A DNA stretch of 64,000 bases from Zopfochytrium polystomum (Eukaryota > Chytridiomycota > Chytridiomycetes > Chytridiales > Chytridiaceae), in the NCBI GenBank assembly GCA_025765615.1, contig JAIVFJ010000066.1, positions 235,314 through 299,313 on the forward strand. The letters are read 5' to 3'. Shown in pieces: positions 21,043 to 32,549 of this stretch (the first letter of the stretch is position 1; the number at the start of each line of letters is the position of its first letter). A program made the translations under genes and the position numbers. The notes under the pieces are model-generated. The model ran no database searches, was not told the DNA's origin, and worked only from the letters and a program-made list of their open reading frames with translations.

Positions 21043-22999
21043 CACCTGATGAGCGGCGATTTATTTCGATATTCGAGTTTTGCAAGTGTCGGCTGAGGTG
21101 TTTTGCGGATGATGGGCCTTTATTCTGTTGACTGTTCTGAAGAGGAAGAGATATTAGTCCCCCATTGTGAATGGTTGCTGGAGGCTGCCTCCAGAGCGCG
21201 ACCGTTTCATCCCAAGTCTCCCTCTTCTGTCACGTTGCTTTCTCTCCGTTCTCTAAGTTTACTTTTTTTAATGGGGTACACCCTTTAGACAGTATGGAAG
21301 GGCGCTTGCCCTTTCTGGATTTCGTTCTTTCCCGTTTGCTTCCCTATACCTCTTTTGTGGGTAAGGGTGGGGGAAAGGTGCTATATAGGAATTGAGGGCG
21401 AAGTGATGCGTCCGTCCTCTTGATCCCTTCCCCCGACCTTTCCCCGTTACCTTCCGCTCTACGTGACCTTCTTGTTTTTTGTGTTCTTGACGGTATGTTC
21501 CTTCTTTTGTTTTTCTTCCTCGGCATTCCTGTCCATCTGCCCCCTTCTTACCACCATCCTCGCTTGCCTTTCAGAACGCATACGGGGGAAGTTACCAAAT
21601 CCGGCAGCTTTCAGGGGGGGTTGGTGGTCAAACTTTCGATCTCCTGTTCAAAAGTGTCCGCCCACCCACATGTCTCCCTATTTGTGCCCTCTCAACCTCC
21701 GCCCTCCACGTAAACCCTCTCAGACAAGGCTCGTTTTGCGAGCCTTTCGTTGGTCCACCTTCCTTTTCTTGTTTCTTCTTTCCTACTCCCTTGTTTCCGT
21801 CCCGTCTTTTCTTACTTCCTTTTTGTCCGCCTGTATTCCTAAACGCCGTTTTGCCCTCGGCTCAAACCCCCACCCGTTTGCGTTATCCCCTTTCCCTCCC
21901 CTCACTGCCCACCGGGTGGATATGGGAACGGCACACAAAAAACAGTCACCTGACCCCGAGCGCCCCTCTCACCGCCCACTATATTTTGTCTCCACACCAT
22001 GCCTTTCCCCCCGTGTTATTTCCTTCGTCCGTTTTCTCTCTTTCTTCCTCTCACTCACTCACTCTCTCTCTTTCTCTCTTCAACATCGACGCCTCGGTGT
22101 TGGTCTTTTTTGATCCTGGCGGGTGGTTTCTGGAGGTTCCCAACCCGCCCTATCTGTTTTGATTCTTTCCTTTCCTTTTCTTCCTTCCTTCGTCGTCTCT
22201 TCTCCCGCCCTCAACTTCTGCTGTCTGCTCGCTACCGATCCGTCGTTTTTTTGCTGTGGTTTCTTTTTTCCTCCCGTTTTTTTCCCCCCTGTTGTGTTTT
22301 TTTTTCTTTTGTTTTTTTTTTCTTGTGAGGAGGAATCAGAGAAGCAGAAAGAAGAAAAAAAAAAATGAAAAGTTTAAAAAATACTCAACCGTCGACGAGG
22401 GTGCGAGGGCTCTACACAGGGATTAGAGTCCCCACTGGAGTTATGCTTTTTAGCCCACGCGCATTGGGGCTTTCGCGTACAACTTCAAGTAAATCCACGG
22501 AGGCGCCATCCCTTCCTCATACTCAATTGCCTTTCTGTGAGCGAAAAATCAACCCAAAGTGAGACATGTCAAACAGTTGGCTTTCCATTCATTCGCTTAT
22601 ATGAATTGCCATGTCAAAAGAAGGTTTTTCTTCAGAAAACGTTTTGCCAAGGTTTATGCAATGGGAGGGCTAATCGAACTCAGCTGGGTCACAACAACAT
22701 TTATGAGTGGGCAAGGACTGGGTCGGCGTCAACGTCTTGTCAGTGGTTCCGGGCTTTTTTTTTTTTTTTTTTCCTTTCTCTTTTTTAAAGGAAAACTGGT
22801 CCGTGTGGCCACCAAGTGCAATTCACCTTACCAATCATAGAAATACCCCACCCTCCCACCCCAAAACACCTTAGGTTGATTACCCCTTTCAAATGAAGAA
22901 GAAAAAACAAGCAGTACAATAGGTTAACCCATTAAGCCCTACAGCCAAAAACCTACCAGTACGACAGGGGTGGCCCACATTCAACAGCCGATACTGTCA
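21043..22999. other. Pyrimidine-rich region downstream of the KH gene; no gene
   Basis: Mostly C/T-rich on the plus strand from 21200 to 22330, ending in T runs and then AAAAAAAAAATG near 22355. Open frames here are F/S/L/P-rich translations of the tract. It probably holds the 3' UTR. From about 22900 repeat-derived sequence begins. Confidence 0.5.
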
Positions 23000-23032
23000 T
23001 GTTATGAATCACCCTCTGGAAACCTCTGGAAT
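23000..23032 (+). repeat. 33-bp stub of a gypsy LTR
   Basis: TGTTATGAATCACCCTC and the next bases match the LTR start exactly, then break off in unrelated sequence after CCTCTGGAA. Plus orientation, opposite to the element at 23324. Confidence 0.7.
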
Positions 23033-23323
23033 AACACAGAATTTTAGGATGCACCGATGTGGCCTCAAAGCTGTTGGTGATTGCACCTGGCTTGTCAAAA
23101 GGGCACCACCAGACTTGAGGCGGTGTGGAGTGAGTTAGCTCGTTTAGAGCATGTGCCCACTTCTTGTTAAGAGCAAAGAGCCCAGTACGAAAGGGGTATC
23201 AAACTGGGGTAGAGCTTGAAGAGTTTTGCAGGTCATGGTAGAGGGTATGATTCAGGTAACAGTAATAGTTTTTATTTGTTTGTACTCAAATGTTGAGAGC
23301 GAGCAGGCAGATGTGATCAGGAT

Positions 23324-23676
23324 TGTCAGGAACAGGGCAGGACAGGACAAGGCAGATAAGGAACTGAGAGGAGTGATGATTGTATTGGAAACAATAATTC
23401 ACTTGAGGGATGGGACAGGTCCCCCATCCCCCTTTTATACCTTTTGAGAGTGTTCCTTGTCAAGACTCCAAGAAAGTTCCAGAAAGAGCAATTAGTAATA
23501 CAATGATACCAATGATACCAATGACAACAAGACAAGTCAGGAAAGCAAAGAAGGTTCCAGAAGGTTCCACAAGGTTCCATGAAGGAATGTTCTAGAAGGT
23601 TCCAGAAGGTTCCAGAAGGTTCCATGAAGGAATGTTCTAGAAGGTTCCAGAGGTTTCCAGAGGGTGATTCATAACA
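23324..23676 (-). repeat. 3' LTR of gypsy copy 2 (353 bp)
   Basis: Minus-strand LTR with one copy of the 79-bp unit and the full GAA/TTC array. It carries CAGATAAGG where the other LTR of this copy has CAGACAAGG. Confidence 0.93.
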
Positions 23677-25278
23677 TCATCTCCCCCTTTTAGGCCTCTT
23701 CTGCAACTTGGTGGGGTACCTGGTCTTAAACTCGAGCAGAAGGTCTTGGCAGTGAGTGAGGTTTGACTCAGGCTCCCAGGTGTTGTCAGCATCTGAGTAA
23801 CCTCTCCACTTAACAAGGAACTTGAGTGTCCTTCCAAACCACTTGGCATCCAAGATTTGTTCAACCTCAAATTCCTCTTCACCTTCTACCTCAACTGGAG
23901 GAGGAGGAGGAACAACTCTGCCTGGAATGGAATTGGCCACAAACTTCTCCAAAAGGCTGACATGGAAAACTGGGTGGATCTTCATGGATGCAGGGAGATC
24001 CAGCTTGAAGGTGACTGGATTGATTTGCTCCAAGATCTTGAAAGGTCTCAACTTGAGGTTGTCTAGCTTGGGACTTGGTCTTTTGGACTGCAAGTTCTTC
24101 CTCATGCCTGGCCAGTAAAAGTCTCTGGAAGCAAGCTCATATGTCTTGTGCTCTCCTGGGTGTCCAGCTGTTGCTGCAACATGCCTTGTCTTGAGTATCT
24201 CAAGTTTTTCCTCTTCTTGGCTGATTTGAATCTTGTGAGGCTTGGGGTCCTTGGAAATAGCATGGGCCCACACACTGTCAGGAAGCAGTGAAAGGTGTGT
24301 CTTGGATTGTGGGGTGAAACCATCTCCCCCTTCAGGTGCAAGGTCTGTCCTTCTGTGCTCATCAGCAGTGGGGCTTGAATTGTTGACTGGGAACTGTGAT
24401 TCTTGAATCTTTGACTGAGGGTTCTGTTCTTGGCAAAGACTGTGAGCTGTGGAACTTGAATCTTGAATGTGGACTGTGAACTGTGGTACTTGAATCTTTG
24501 ACTGTGGGTTCTGTGAACAAGAGTCATGGCCATGACTGTGAGCTCTATGAGCTCTACTTGAATCTTGACTGTGAACTGTGAACTGTGGAACTGGAGTCTT
24601 GGCTGGCTGTGAATCTTGAATCAAGGGCTTGAGAGCATGAGACTTGGGGGCTTGACTTGAGTTTTGGGTGACTGTTCCAATTGGTGGAGGTTGGACTTGA
24701 CCAGTGACCCAATCAATGGCAGGGTTCTGGGCTTGCAGCCATGGTAATCCCAGGATGACAGAGAATGTGGGTGAGCCAAGATCCAATACTTCCAGATTGA
24801 CCATGGATGGTGGAAAGTCTTGGATGTGGAGGTTTAGCTTGGTTTCATGGCTGATTTCCTTGAACAGAGCATGATTGGCAAAGTGGACCTTGAGGGGTGT
24901 GGATTTCTTGATGGTGGGAATGGCACAAGACTTGGCAAGGGTGGCATCAATGATGTTGCAGGATGATCCAGAGTCTATAAGGGCCTTGGTTGTGATGGTT
25001 GACTTGGGTGAGAGTTGAATCTTGACATCCATGGTGAGTTGGTGGGGCTTGGAATCTGAGGTGTTTGTGGTGCTGGTGGTGGTGATGAAACAGGGGCAGC
25101 TTGGAGGAGGGTCCAGGGAATTGCCCCTCAGTGAGCCTGGACCTGGGAGTTTGGGTGCTTCTTCCTTGGGCAGTCCTTGACAGCATGCTCCTTGGAGCCA
25201 CAGTAAAAACACAGTCCCTGCTGGGCCCTCCTTGTTTTCTCCTCTTGGCTCAGAGGACCCTTAGGAAGTGTCTCAACT
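23677..25278 (-). pseudogene. pol: Domain-stripped pol of gypsy copy 2
   Basis: The readable frame is 511 codons from the gag-overlap codon at 25212 to the stop at 23677; the 5' end is given as the overlap region by analogy with copy 1. It keeps the retropepsin domain (ALIDSGSS) and the S/Q/H-rich spacer, then jumps at EHR/RTDLAPEGG, deleting all of reverse transcriptase and RNase H. It keeps the integrase zinc-binding start (HPGEHKTYEL..YWPGMRK), then jumps to NLQSKRPSPK, deleting the DDE core. The GPF-like module (LRPFKIL) and chromodomain remain. Both deletions preserve the frame, so the product would be protease plus DNA/chromatin-binding parts with no polymerase. The second junction lies at an 8-bp direct repeat, TGAGGAAG. 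Confidence 0.9.
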
Positions 25279-26051
25279 GCATCCACTTGCATGGGTTCAG
25301 GAACTGTGAGAGCTTGAGGAACTGGGGTAGGTCTTGATGTAGTTCCTACTTCTCTTTGCTTCAGCCTCTTGGAGTAGAGTCTGTTGTCAATCTTGATGGC
25401 AAGGAGAATGTACTCTTCCAAGGTCTCAGGGATGTGCAGAGACTGGGAGAGCATGTCTTGGATAGACTCATGGAGACCATCATGGTACAGCTCCATCAGA
25501 GCTGCATCATTGTATCCAGAGTCTCTGGCTAGTTGCTTGAATTGGTTGGTGTAGGCCACACAAGATTGCTTTCCTTGCTTGATATGCTTGAGCTTGGATC
25601 TTGCTGTCCAAGATGCGTAGGGGTCACCAAAGGTAGCTTCCAGCCCCTCCCAGAGCTCTTGCAGGGTGGTGGGTGTGCTTGGGAGAGATCTGTACCATGA
25701 TTGAGCTTGACCAGACAGGAGGGTGCTTGTGAAAAGAACCTTGACTTGCTCACTGGGAAATCTTGAAGGTTGGAGAAGGATGACATTCTCCACAGTGGCC
25801 ATGAAGTTCCTAAGGTCTTTGGCCAGCCCAGTGAACTTGTCAGGGCTGGGAACCTTGGGCTCTCTTGCTTGGTTGGCTTGAGGCAGGGGAAGAGCTTGAT
25901 GTTCTTGTTGGTGAAGTTGTTGTTGAAGCTGGTGCTGCTGGTGAAGGACTTGTTCTTGAAGTTGGTGTGTCTGTCTTGAGAGGGCTTGTAATTGGTCCAT
26001 CAAGGCTTGGAAGGCAGTTGCATCAGGGAAGGTGTTGTTTGGGTCAGACAT
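25128..26051 (-). CDS. gag: Gag of gypsy copy 2
   Basis: 307 residues, complete, with the same Q-rich N-terminus, gag core and CCHC knuckle as copy 1; one visible difference is E for Q in KQREVGTT. A fully open gag in an element lacking its polymerase suggests recent loss of pol, or a useful role for Gag in cis. Confidence 0.93.
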   Translation of the reverse strand: MSDPNNTFPDATAFQALMDQLQALSRQTHQLQEQVLHQQHQLQQQLHQQEHQALPLPQANQAREPKVPSPDKFTGLAKDLRNFMATVENVILLQPSRFPSEQVKVLFTSTLLSGQAQSWYRSLPSTPTTLQELWEGLEATFGDPYASWTARSKLKHIKQGKQSCVAYTNQFKQLARDSGYNDAALMELYHDGLHESIQDMLSQSLHIPETLEEYILLAIKIDNRLYSKRLKQREVGTTSRPTPVPQALTVPEPMQVDAVETLPKGPLSQEEKTRRAQQGLCFYCGSKEHAVKDCPRKKHPNSQVQAH

Positions 26052-26091
26052 GATGGCAGAGAGTAGTGGGAGAGGGTGAAGTGAATTATGA

Positions 26092-26444
26092 TGTCAGGAA
26101 CAGGGCAGGACAGGACAAGGCAGACAAGGAACTGAGAGGAGTGATGATTGTATTGGAAACAATAATTCACTTGAGGGATGGGACAGGTCCCCCATCCCCC
26201 TTTTATACCTTTTGAGAGTGTTCCTTGTCAAGACTCCAAGAAAGTTCCAGAAAGAGCAATTAGTAATACAATGATACCAATGATACCAATGACAACAAGA
26301 CAAGTCAGGAAAGCAAAGAAGGTTCCAGAAGGTTCCACAAGGTTCCATGAAGGAATGTTCTAGAAGGTTCCAGAAGGTTCCAGAAGGTTCCATGAAGGAA
26401 TGTTCTAGAAGGTTCCAGAGGTTTCCAGAGGGTGATTCATAACA
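26092..26444 (-). repeat. 5' LTR of gypsy copy 2 (353 bp)
   Basis: Complete LTR, TG..CA on the minus strand, with pentamer array, single 79-bp unit and TATA box. The self-primer site (GTGAATTAT on the plus strand, 26080-26090) adjoins it. Confidence 0.93.
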
Positions 26445-26713
26445 AGGATCTGGGATGATGCTTCTCTGGAGCTCCCCTTTTATATTGCAGGTGGTCTCAG
26501 GAATCAGACTTTGATGATACCCTTTTAGCTCTGAGATAGAGTTTATCAGGAGGCAGGCATGACATCATTGTTACATCATGCTAATTTGGCCAGAACTTGC
26601 ATGGAGTTATGTGTGCAAAGAAGGAAGTCAGGCTCCCTGTCAAGCCCCTGTAATCATTCCGTGAAGCACACTGATGTGATGTGGTCAAATAGACTGAGGA
26701 TCGAAATTACCTC

Positions 26714-26935
26714 TTGTAAACAGTCTACTCTGAGTGAGTGAGTGGAAGGAGTGAATGAAGTGGAGATGTGTGTTTGTGGGTGGTCGTTCTCCCCAACTTG
26801 GAGAGAAAGAGAAGAACTCTGTTATGAATTATTGATACATTATGATGATATGCACGCTATAATAGTTGCTAGGCGAGTGTGACTGGCACAGGGTAAAAAC
26901 CACTCCTATATTATCTCAGGAAAACTGTTAACACC
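26714..26935 (+). mobile_element. Inverted-repeat element (MITE-like) copy 2
   Basis: It starts TTGTAAACAGT and ends ACTGTTAACACC, so the termini are imperfect inverted repeats. About 222 bp, homologous over its length to the copies at 3220 and 47437, with a small deletion of the hairpin before the right end. No open frame. Confidence 0.75.
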
Positions 26936-26944
26936 AGGTTTCTG

Positions 26945-27184
26945 TTCCACTTAATACTCAGAGTATTTGTCAACAGTGCAAGCCAGCGCCTGGGTGTGCA
27001 TTGGCGGTGGCTCGCTCTTCCATTGGCATCGTGAGAACAATAACTGGCTGTCACAATAGGTTCAGGTCCGTCTTGTGCCTCTTGCTGCTAACAAGTCAGT
27101 TCTGCCTAACACCTCTTCGCACTTACACAGTGTCAAAGAGTAGGAGAAGTGTAGACAATGCTGGGGACCAGCCTGAATGCCATC
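26945..27184 (+). repeat. Dispersed repeat C copy 1 plus adjoining fragment
   Basis: Bases 26945-27110 match 53755-53917 (TTCCACTTAATACTC.. to CAGTTCTGCCTAAC). The following bases 27127-27184 match 47734-47793 in inverted orientation. These are non-coding fragments of unknown repeats, shuffled together. Confidence 0.65.
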
Positions 27185-27479
27185 TGAACTCATTTTTAAT
27201 TTTTTGCTCAAGTCCAAAACCACAGAATTTTGAGGCAAAACTTGCAAAACTCATAAGTACGGGCAGAGGCTTAAGTAGGTTGTTGCTTGAGTGCAATCAG
27301 GAGAGTATTGGCAGGTTCGTGTATGTTTAGTTTTCAATGGCGGAGCTAGATACACTTCAACAGCAGAAAACGACATTACAAACAAATGCTGGGTAAGGTT
27401 TCAATCGACATGTTATCACGACATTTGTCCTCCTAGAGTTATTGTGTCACCTATCCCAAATGGAACATTCCTGCGCATC

Positions 27480-28030
27480 GTTATCGTGGTACTGTGGTCA
27501 ACTTGTGTAAAGCAAGTGCCCAAAGCATCAATACGCCATTTTAAGAAGACAGGAAGCCTGGAAAAAGCTTTCAGCCTACAATTCACAATGTTTGGTTGGG
27601 GCAACAAAACGTTGTGCAGAGAATTGTTGCGGTTTGTTGCAGGACTTCACAAACATTGTGAATTCAGCTTGGTCTTCCTCAGTTTCTCACCCAGGATGCT
27701 TTTCATTTGTTGACAGCTGGCTCAACTCCACCAAGTAAATTGACATTCTGGAAGTGGAGTTGGAAGGTTTTCTGGACCACATGGATAGGAAAATGGACTC
27801 TCAAAAGGATGTGACTGCCAACGTCATCTATCAGATAATCAGCAAGACAATGCAGCAGCTCACAAAGCAGTGAAAGTGGGACAATTGTCCCAGAAAGTGG
27901 ATTGGGCCCAGACCCAAACGCAATTTGGAATCTCTGGGAACGCCTGAAGCTAAAAGTGCAAAAGGATCGCCCATTTGGGAATTCCAGCTTTGAATCATTC
28001 GTTTCTTCAACGTTTTATTGAAAGTATGCC
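27480..28030 (+). pseudogene. Tc1/mariner transposase remnant
   Basis: Two recognisable scraps survive. Near 27480-27570 the text VKQVPKASIRHFKKTGSLE resembles the helix-turn-helix end and linker of Tc1 transposases. From 27840, QQDNAAAHKAVKVGQLSQ resembles the second catalytic Asp block (QDNAPxH). After one frameshift, SGLGPDPNAIWNLWERLKLK resembles the SPDLNPIENLW motif with the third catalytic position. Between them the frame is broken. No terminal inverted repeats were identified. Family assignment is fairly sure; borders are not. Confidence 0.75.
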
Positions 28031-28759
28031 AAGGAGTGGATAAAGGGTTTGAACTGGCACCAATTTTTGTTTTTTTTTTTTTTTTTTTTGATTTGTCCAA
28101 GTGCATGGTTTCAAATTCCCGCAAATTTTTTTTTCCTTTTTTTTCTCCTTTATTCATAACACTGGGGGAAATGGGTCCAGAGGCCAGCTCCGTCGCACAA
28201 ACCCCCGACGGCCCTCCTCTGCCCCAACCACGAATGGGCTCACGAGGGCGGAGCACCCATTGTAAGAAAGCAACGCGCTACCGATTGAACAAAAAAAAAA
28301 AAAAAAACGATGGTGTGGGGGGTTGCCGCTGATAGAGTAGTCTGTGGAAGAGATATAGGGAGATTTGGCCGGCGGGGTGGCTGGGCACCACGAAAACAGC
28401 GTTGGACAAGTAGAAGCGCGAGAGATGGGAAAAGGGGGAGATGGGTACCAAGCCAAAAAACAAGGGAAAAATAGAAGAACAAAAAGAGAGAGAAAGGGGG
28501 GGAAAAAAGCGGAACGCAGCCGTGAAGTGGGGTACAGAGTGGAGAAATGGCATTGAGAAACTGTAGCAAGGTCAAAAGGGCGGAGGAGGGCAAAAAAAAA
28601 AAAGGAAAAGGGAAAAGGTGCGACCAACACAATAGGATTTGCGCATCGCACAGACGCACGGGTGAAAAAAAAAGGAGAGAAAGAGAGAGGCGACGAGAGA
28701 TAAGGAATCACCCAGAACAGAACAAAACGGGGATACCCAACCGACAAGAAGGAACAAAG

Positions 28760-28801
<42 letters not shown>

Positions 28802-29423
28802 GGGTGGTGGTGAAGATTAGAAATATCCGAGTACGGAAAATGGTGGGGGAAAGGTAATGCGACTCAAATGCCAGCGAGGGAAAACGTGAATCGAGAAGAG
28901 AAAGACTGTACCGGTCCAAAGAACATCCATCAGTGAAACTAAGACGCATAAGGAGGGAGAGGGTCACGCAAAAAAATAGAAACTATTGACAGTACGCATA
29001 CGAATCTAATAAGGATGTCCGCCGGGGGGAGAAACAGAGAAACATAAGGCACGCGACCTTGCAACTGATGCGTGAGTACGCAATTGGGCTCCGCGGATAA
29101 GGGGGTGGTTGGGTGGGGGGGAAGCCGAGAAAGCTAAACTAGTAAGAGGGACAAAGAGGGGAAGCGTGGGCGCAAACCGCATGTCCAACCAAACGGCTGT
29201 CAATCTTTTAGCTAAAAGCCCCAGCGCGGCTCGTCCAGCAAACCCCCTCTTTGTCGACGCCCCATTTACGCTCTCCACGCGCCCGCCCAGTTACAACTTT
29301 CGACTTCGTCCTCAGCCTTTCGCCCTCCCAACCCGAAACATCATATTCTTCCAACCACGGCACCTTCCCCCCTCCACTCCGCAGCCAGCTTTCGTCGGCC
29401 CTCTGATTTTTCCCCCGGACAGA
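28031..29423. other. Region downstream of the SH3-protein gene; no gene
   Basis: Contains a T run (28069-28089), A-rich and GA-rich stretches, and an uninterrupted run of 37 A at 28762-28798. Small frames near 29100-29435 look like composition effects. Part is probably the 3' UTR of the minus-strand gene to the right. Confidence 0.5.
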
Positions 29424-31740
29424 TCAGTTTCTTGACGACGCCAGGCTGCTCCGGCGGCTCACAATTGACTCGCGGTACTTGGAATCCGCCAACGCCTGCG
29501 TGGCGGCTTGATCGAGTGGCGCGACGCATGCGAGCGGGAAGGCGCCCCGCTGCCCGTCGATGATGCCGTGGCCCCAACCGTCGTCGAACAGGGCGGTCAC
29601 GGTTACTGAGTTGGGAAGAGCGGCGGAGTGAAGGGATGAGGAATTAGAAAAAAACGAGGGTCAGCGGAGGTTGCCTGAAGTGGAAATCTGCGGAATGGAA
29701 AGGAGCGGCAGATTGTGAGACTCAACTGATTTTGCCCGGCTCGAGGGTCAGCTCGTCCGGCATTCCAGAAGTGTAATCGTACACGACGCGCATCTTGAAC
29801 AGCCCCGTGCTCATGCCATCGTCGTCGCCGTCCACCGTGCCCTCGACATCCGTCTCTGTGGCCGGCGGAGCAATCGAGCTGAGCATGCTCTGAACCTGAC
29901 GCTTCGGGTCCGAGTCCGCCATCGACGGGTCGACGGACAGCATCGACATTTGGCCCTTGCCCGTACTGCCTTCGTTGTTGTTCGAGGACGTGTACACCGT
30001 GCCTCCCGCAACAGCGTTGCCAGCGGCAAGGACGCGCGCCGCAAAGTCGTCGGAGCTTCGCCACGAGGATTCGGTGTACATGGAGCTGGAATTTCCGGGG
30101 ATCTGGAGGTTGTTGTTGGGCACTGCCATTTGCTGCTGCTGTTGCTGCTGCATCTGCTGCATCTGCTGCATCTGCTGCATCTGCTGTTGCGGAGACATGT
30201 ATTGCTGCTGCTGTTGCTGCTGTTGCTGTTGAGACATGTACTGCTGCTGGAATTGCATTTGCTGCTGCTGCTGATCGTTACCTCGCCAACCAATCGGCTG
30301 CAGATCCTGTTCATTGCTAGAACGTCCATTCCCAGCGAACGGGTCGCCTCCGTAACCGTAGTCCTGTTGCAGCTGCTGTTGCTGTTGCTGCTGCTGCTGA
30401 CCCAAGTTGACGCCAGGAGAAATGGCAGGGAGAGACACTGGGTCAGGGAGGAAAGAGAAAGCACGAGAATTGTTTGACGACTGGGAGCCAGCCCCGGCGC
30501 CCGTCGAGTATCCACCAGCCGGCGCAGACAACGGGGCTTGGTAGGGATAGAACTGAACTTCGCTCCCCGGAACCCCCGCGCTCTGCATCATGGGCATGGG
30601 TTGAGTGGCCACGAACGGGCTGCGCATCGAGTTGGGGTTGCTCAAGTTCTGGAAGCTGCCCGCCCCACTTCCGCCGGGGCCGTACAAATCCTCGCGGCTG
30701 TTCAACGTGTTGTATCCCTTGACGGCTCTCGCGCTTTGAGCGGCCCTGTCCGCCCTCCGCTTCGCATAGATGAAAATACCGATACTCAGAACAATAACAA
30801 AAACGGTGACGCCGGCAATGGAGGCGCCAATGATAATCGTCTTGTTGGACGTGTTTCCGGTCGTGTTCGTGGCGCCCGTCTGAGCACCTCCCGCGTTTGC
30901 GCCGGTGGTAGCGGAAGCCGGCGTCGTTCCAAACCCGGCCGGGAACAAGTACTGCGTAAGAGTCGAGCAGCAGGCATCATTGTTGTTGTTTGCTTTGCAA
31001 AAGGCCTGAGCGTCGGAGAACAGCGGAAAGCCGCATTGGGTGGCCTCAGACACAACCGCGGTGATGCAGTTCGTCGTCGGAAGCAGGTCGCAAATGGACT
31101 GGTACAGGCTCAACGTGCTCGCACGCTGCCCCGTGGTGTCGGCGGCATTGCAGAAAGCGGTGGTCGCGAATATGTTTGTAATGGCTTGCTTCGCTAGAAG
31201 GCAGGAGCTTTTGCACACCAAGGTATTTGGAGATGGCGCAGGGCACGCGTTGGTCGCCTGATCCTGCGATAGAACGAGAAGAAGGGCCTGATAGAAACTG
31301 TAATGGTAGCGTTGCATGGTTCCGTCCCAATTTGGGCAGTCGTAGGTGGACCTGGTTTTGAGACAACAGATGTAAATCAGCCTGCACCCTCTACCGTTCC
31401 CCTCCTCCACCGTGCCGGAAATGTAGTGGGACACGAACCTAAAACCGGCCTGGTACGTAACATTTGTATCCAGCCTCGCATTGAGAAACATGTCGAGCGT
31501 TGCGGTATTCGAGACATCCGTTCCCAGGAGTATCGAGTAACCGTTAAAATCGGGCATTAGCTGAGAATTTGCGATTGTGAAACAGTTTGCGGGGCTGACG
31601 ACGGGAACCACCGCTGCCGGCAGCGGTGCGGGATCGGCCCCTACTGGTTCCACAACCATAACCATCGCTGCTGCTGCTGCTGCTGCCGCCACTGCGACGG
31701 CATGGATGAGCCGGCGGCAAGAGGGAGGAGACGAGACCAT
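29424..31740 (-). CDS. Single-pass membrane protein with cytoplasmic polyQ and C-terminal SH3 domain
   Basis: Exon 1 is 31740-29727; exon 2 is 29605-29424. The 121-bp intron (GTTGAG..ACTCAG) splits the SH3 domain, and joining restores LEPGKIITVTALFDDGWGHG, an ideal SH3 core. Layout: signal peptide (about 1-35, alanine-rich); a cysteine-rich ectodomain to about 290 with several N-glycosylation sites; one transmembrane helix (IIIGASIAGVTVFVIVLSIG) with a basic stop (KRRADR); a cytoplasmic tail rich in S/G/P with two large Q/M tracts; then SH3 starting at MRVVYDYTSGMPDELTLEPG and ending GAFPLACVAPL plus 30 residues. Fungal proteins of this architecture are presumed surface sensors or scaffolds that recruit proline-rich partners; the ligand is unknown. 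A GT..AG pair within the Cys-rich region would break the frame, so it was not used. Confidence 0.88.
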
Positions 31741-32021
31741 CTCGGCTGTTACAGAATGTCAACGATTTGCCAAGACTTTTTCTGGGTCGAATCTGACGAG
31801 AACGCCAAGGTGGCAGCCGAAAGTTGACAACAGAGACGAAGGGCGTATGACAATCCGGGTGTTTGCGTTTCCGAGGGGTTGACGCAGCGGATAAGCGGAT
31901 AAGGCCGAGTCGAATGGTCACAGCCTCGCACAAAAAGTGGCAGGGGGGGGCGACGAGGCAGTAAGACTGGCGCCCAGCTGCAGAAACCAACGACTGTGGC
32001 TGCCGATTCCGCTGCCGCCGC

Positions 32022-32054
<33 letters not shown>

Positions 32055-32508
32055 GGCTGGGGCTATTAGCGCACTCTTTCTGGGGAACGGGGGGAGCCGG
32101 GGAGCACCGTCAGCAGCGTCGGCGGCGGGCGTCGGCGGCGTCGGCGGCGTCGGCCGTTTGTTAGTTGTTGGTGATTGATGATGAAGCTGTTGATGATGAT
32201 GTTGATGACTGAATGAACGATGATTGTTGCGGCCAATGTCCCTGGCTGGCAGACGGGCACAGACCGTCCGACAGAGGGAGAGACAGAGACAAAAGTCTTG
32301 GAGGTGCCGCCACATATAATACCCAAAGAAAGAAATTGTGGCCGCATTTTTTTTTGTCTCACCGCCCCCACTGTCTCTCTGTCTCCCTCCCGCCACGAGG
32401 CCAGTTTTTCCCCTTGCAATCAATGGGCATAAAAAATTCGCTCCTCCTAATCCGTTCATCTGAGAGACAAACAAACGCCTGTCTATTCCCAAAACCGAGA
32501 GAGAGAAC

Positions 32509-32549
<41 letters not shown>

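Larger units (their letters stand above)
23319..26449 (-). mobile_element. Internally deleted gypsy chromovirus, copy 2, with target duplication
   Basis: A 3,121-bp element (23324-26444) between AGGAT repeats (23319-23323 and 26445-26449). Its LTRs are 353 bp each (23324-23676 and 26092-26444) with at least one difference between them. Gag is whole. Pol has lost two blocks in frame, removing reverse transcriptase plus RNase H and the integrase core. Primer site and polypurine tract remain, so it could in principle be mobilised by intact copies. It is inserted in repeat D about 30 bp downstream of the D TATA box. Confidence 0.93.
23049..26713 (-). repeat. TATA-bearing dispersed repeat D, copy 1 (interrupted by gypsy copy 2)
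   Basis: Bases 23049-23323 and 26450-26713 together form one minus-strand copy of a repeat whose other copy (plus strand) is at about 47745-53752. Shared landmarks are CTGATTCCTGAGACCACCTG, a TATA box (TTTTATA on the plus strand at 26478-26484), CATCATCCCAGATCCTGATC, and CACACCGCCTCAAGTCTG. A TATA box without coding suggests an LTR or other promoter-bearing element, but no internal region was found. The right end is cut by the inverted-repeat element at 26714. Confidence 0.7.
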
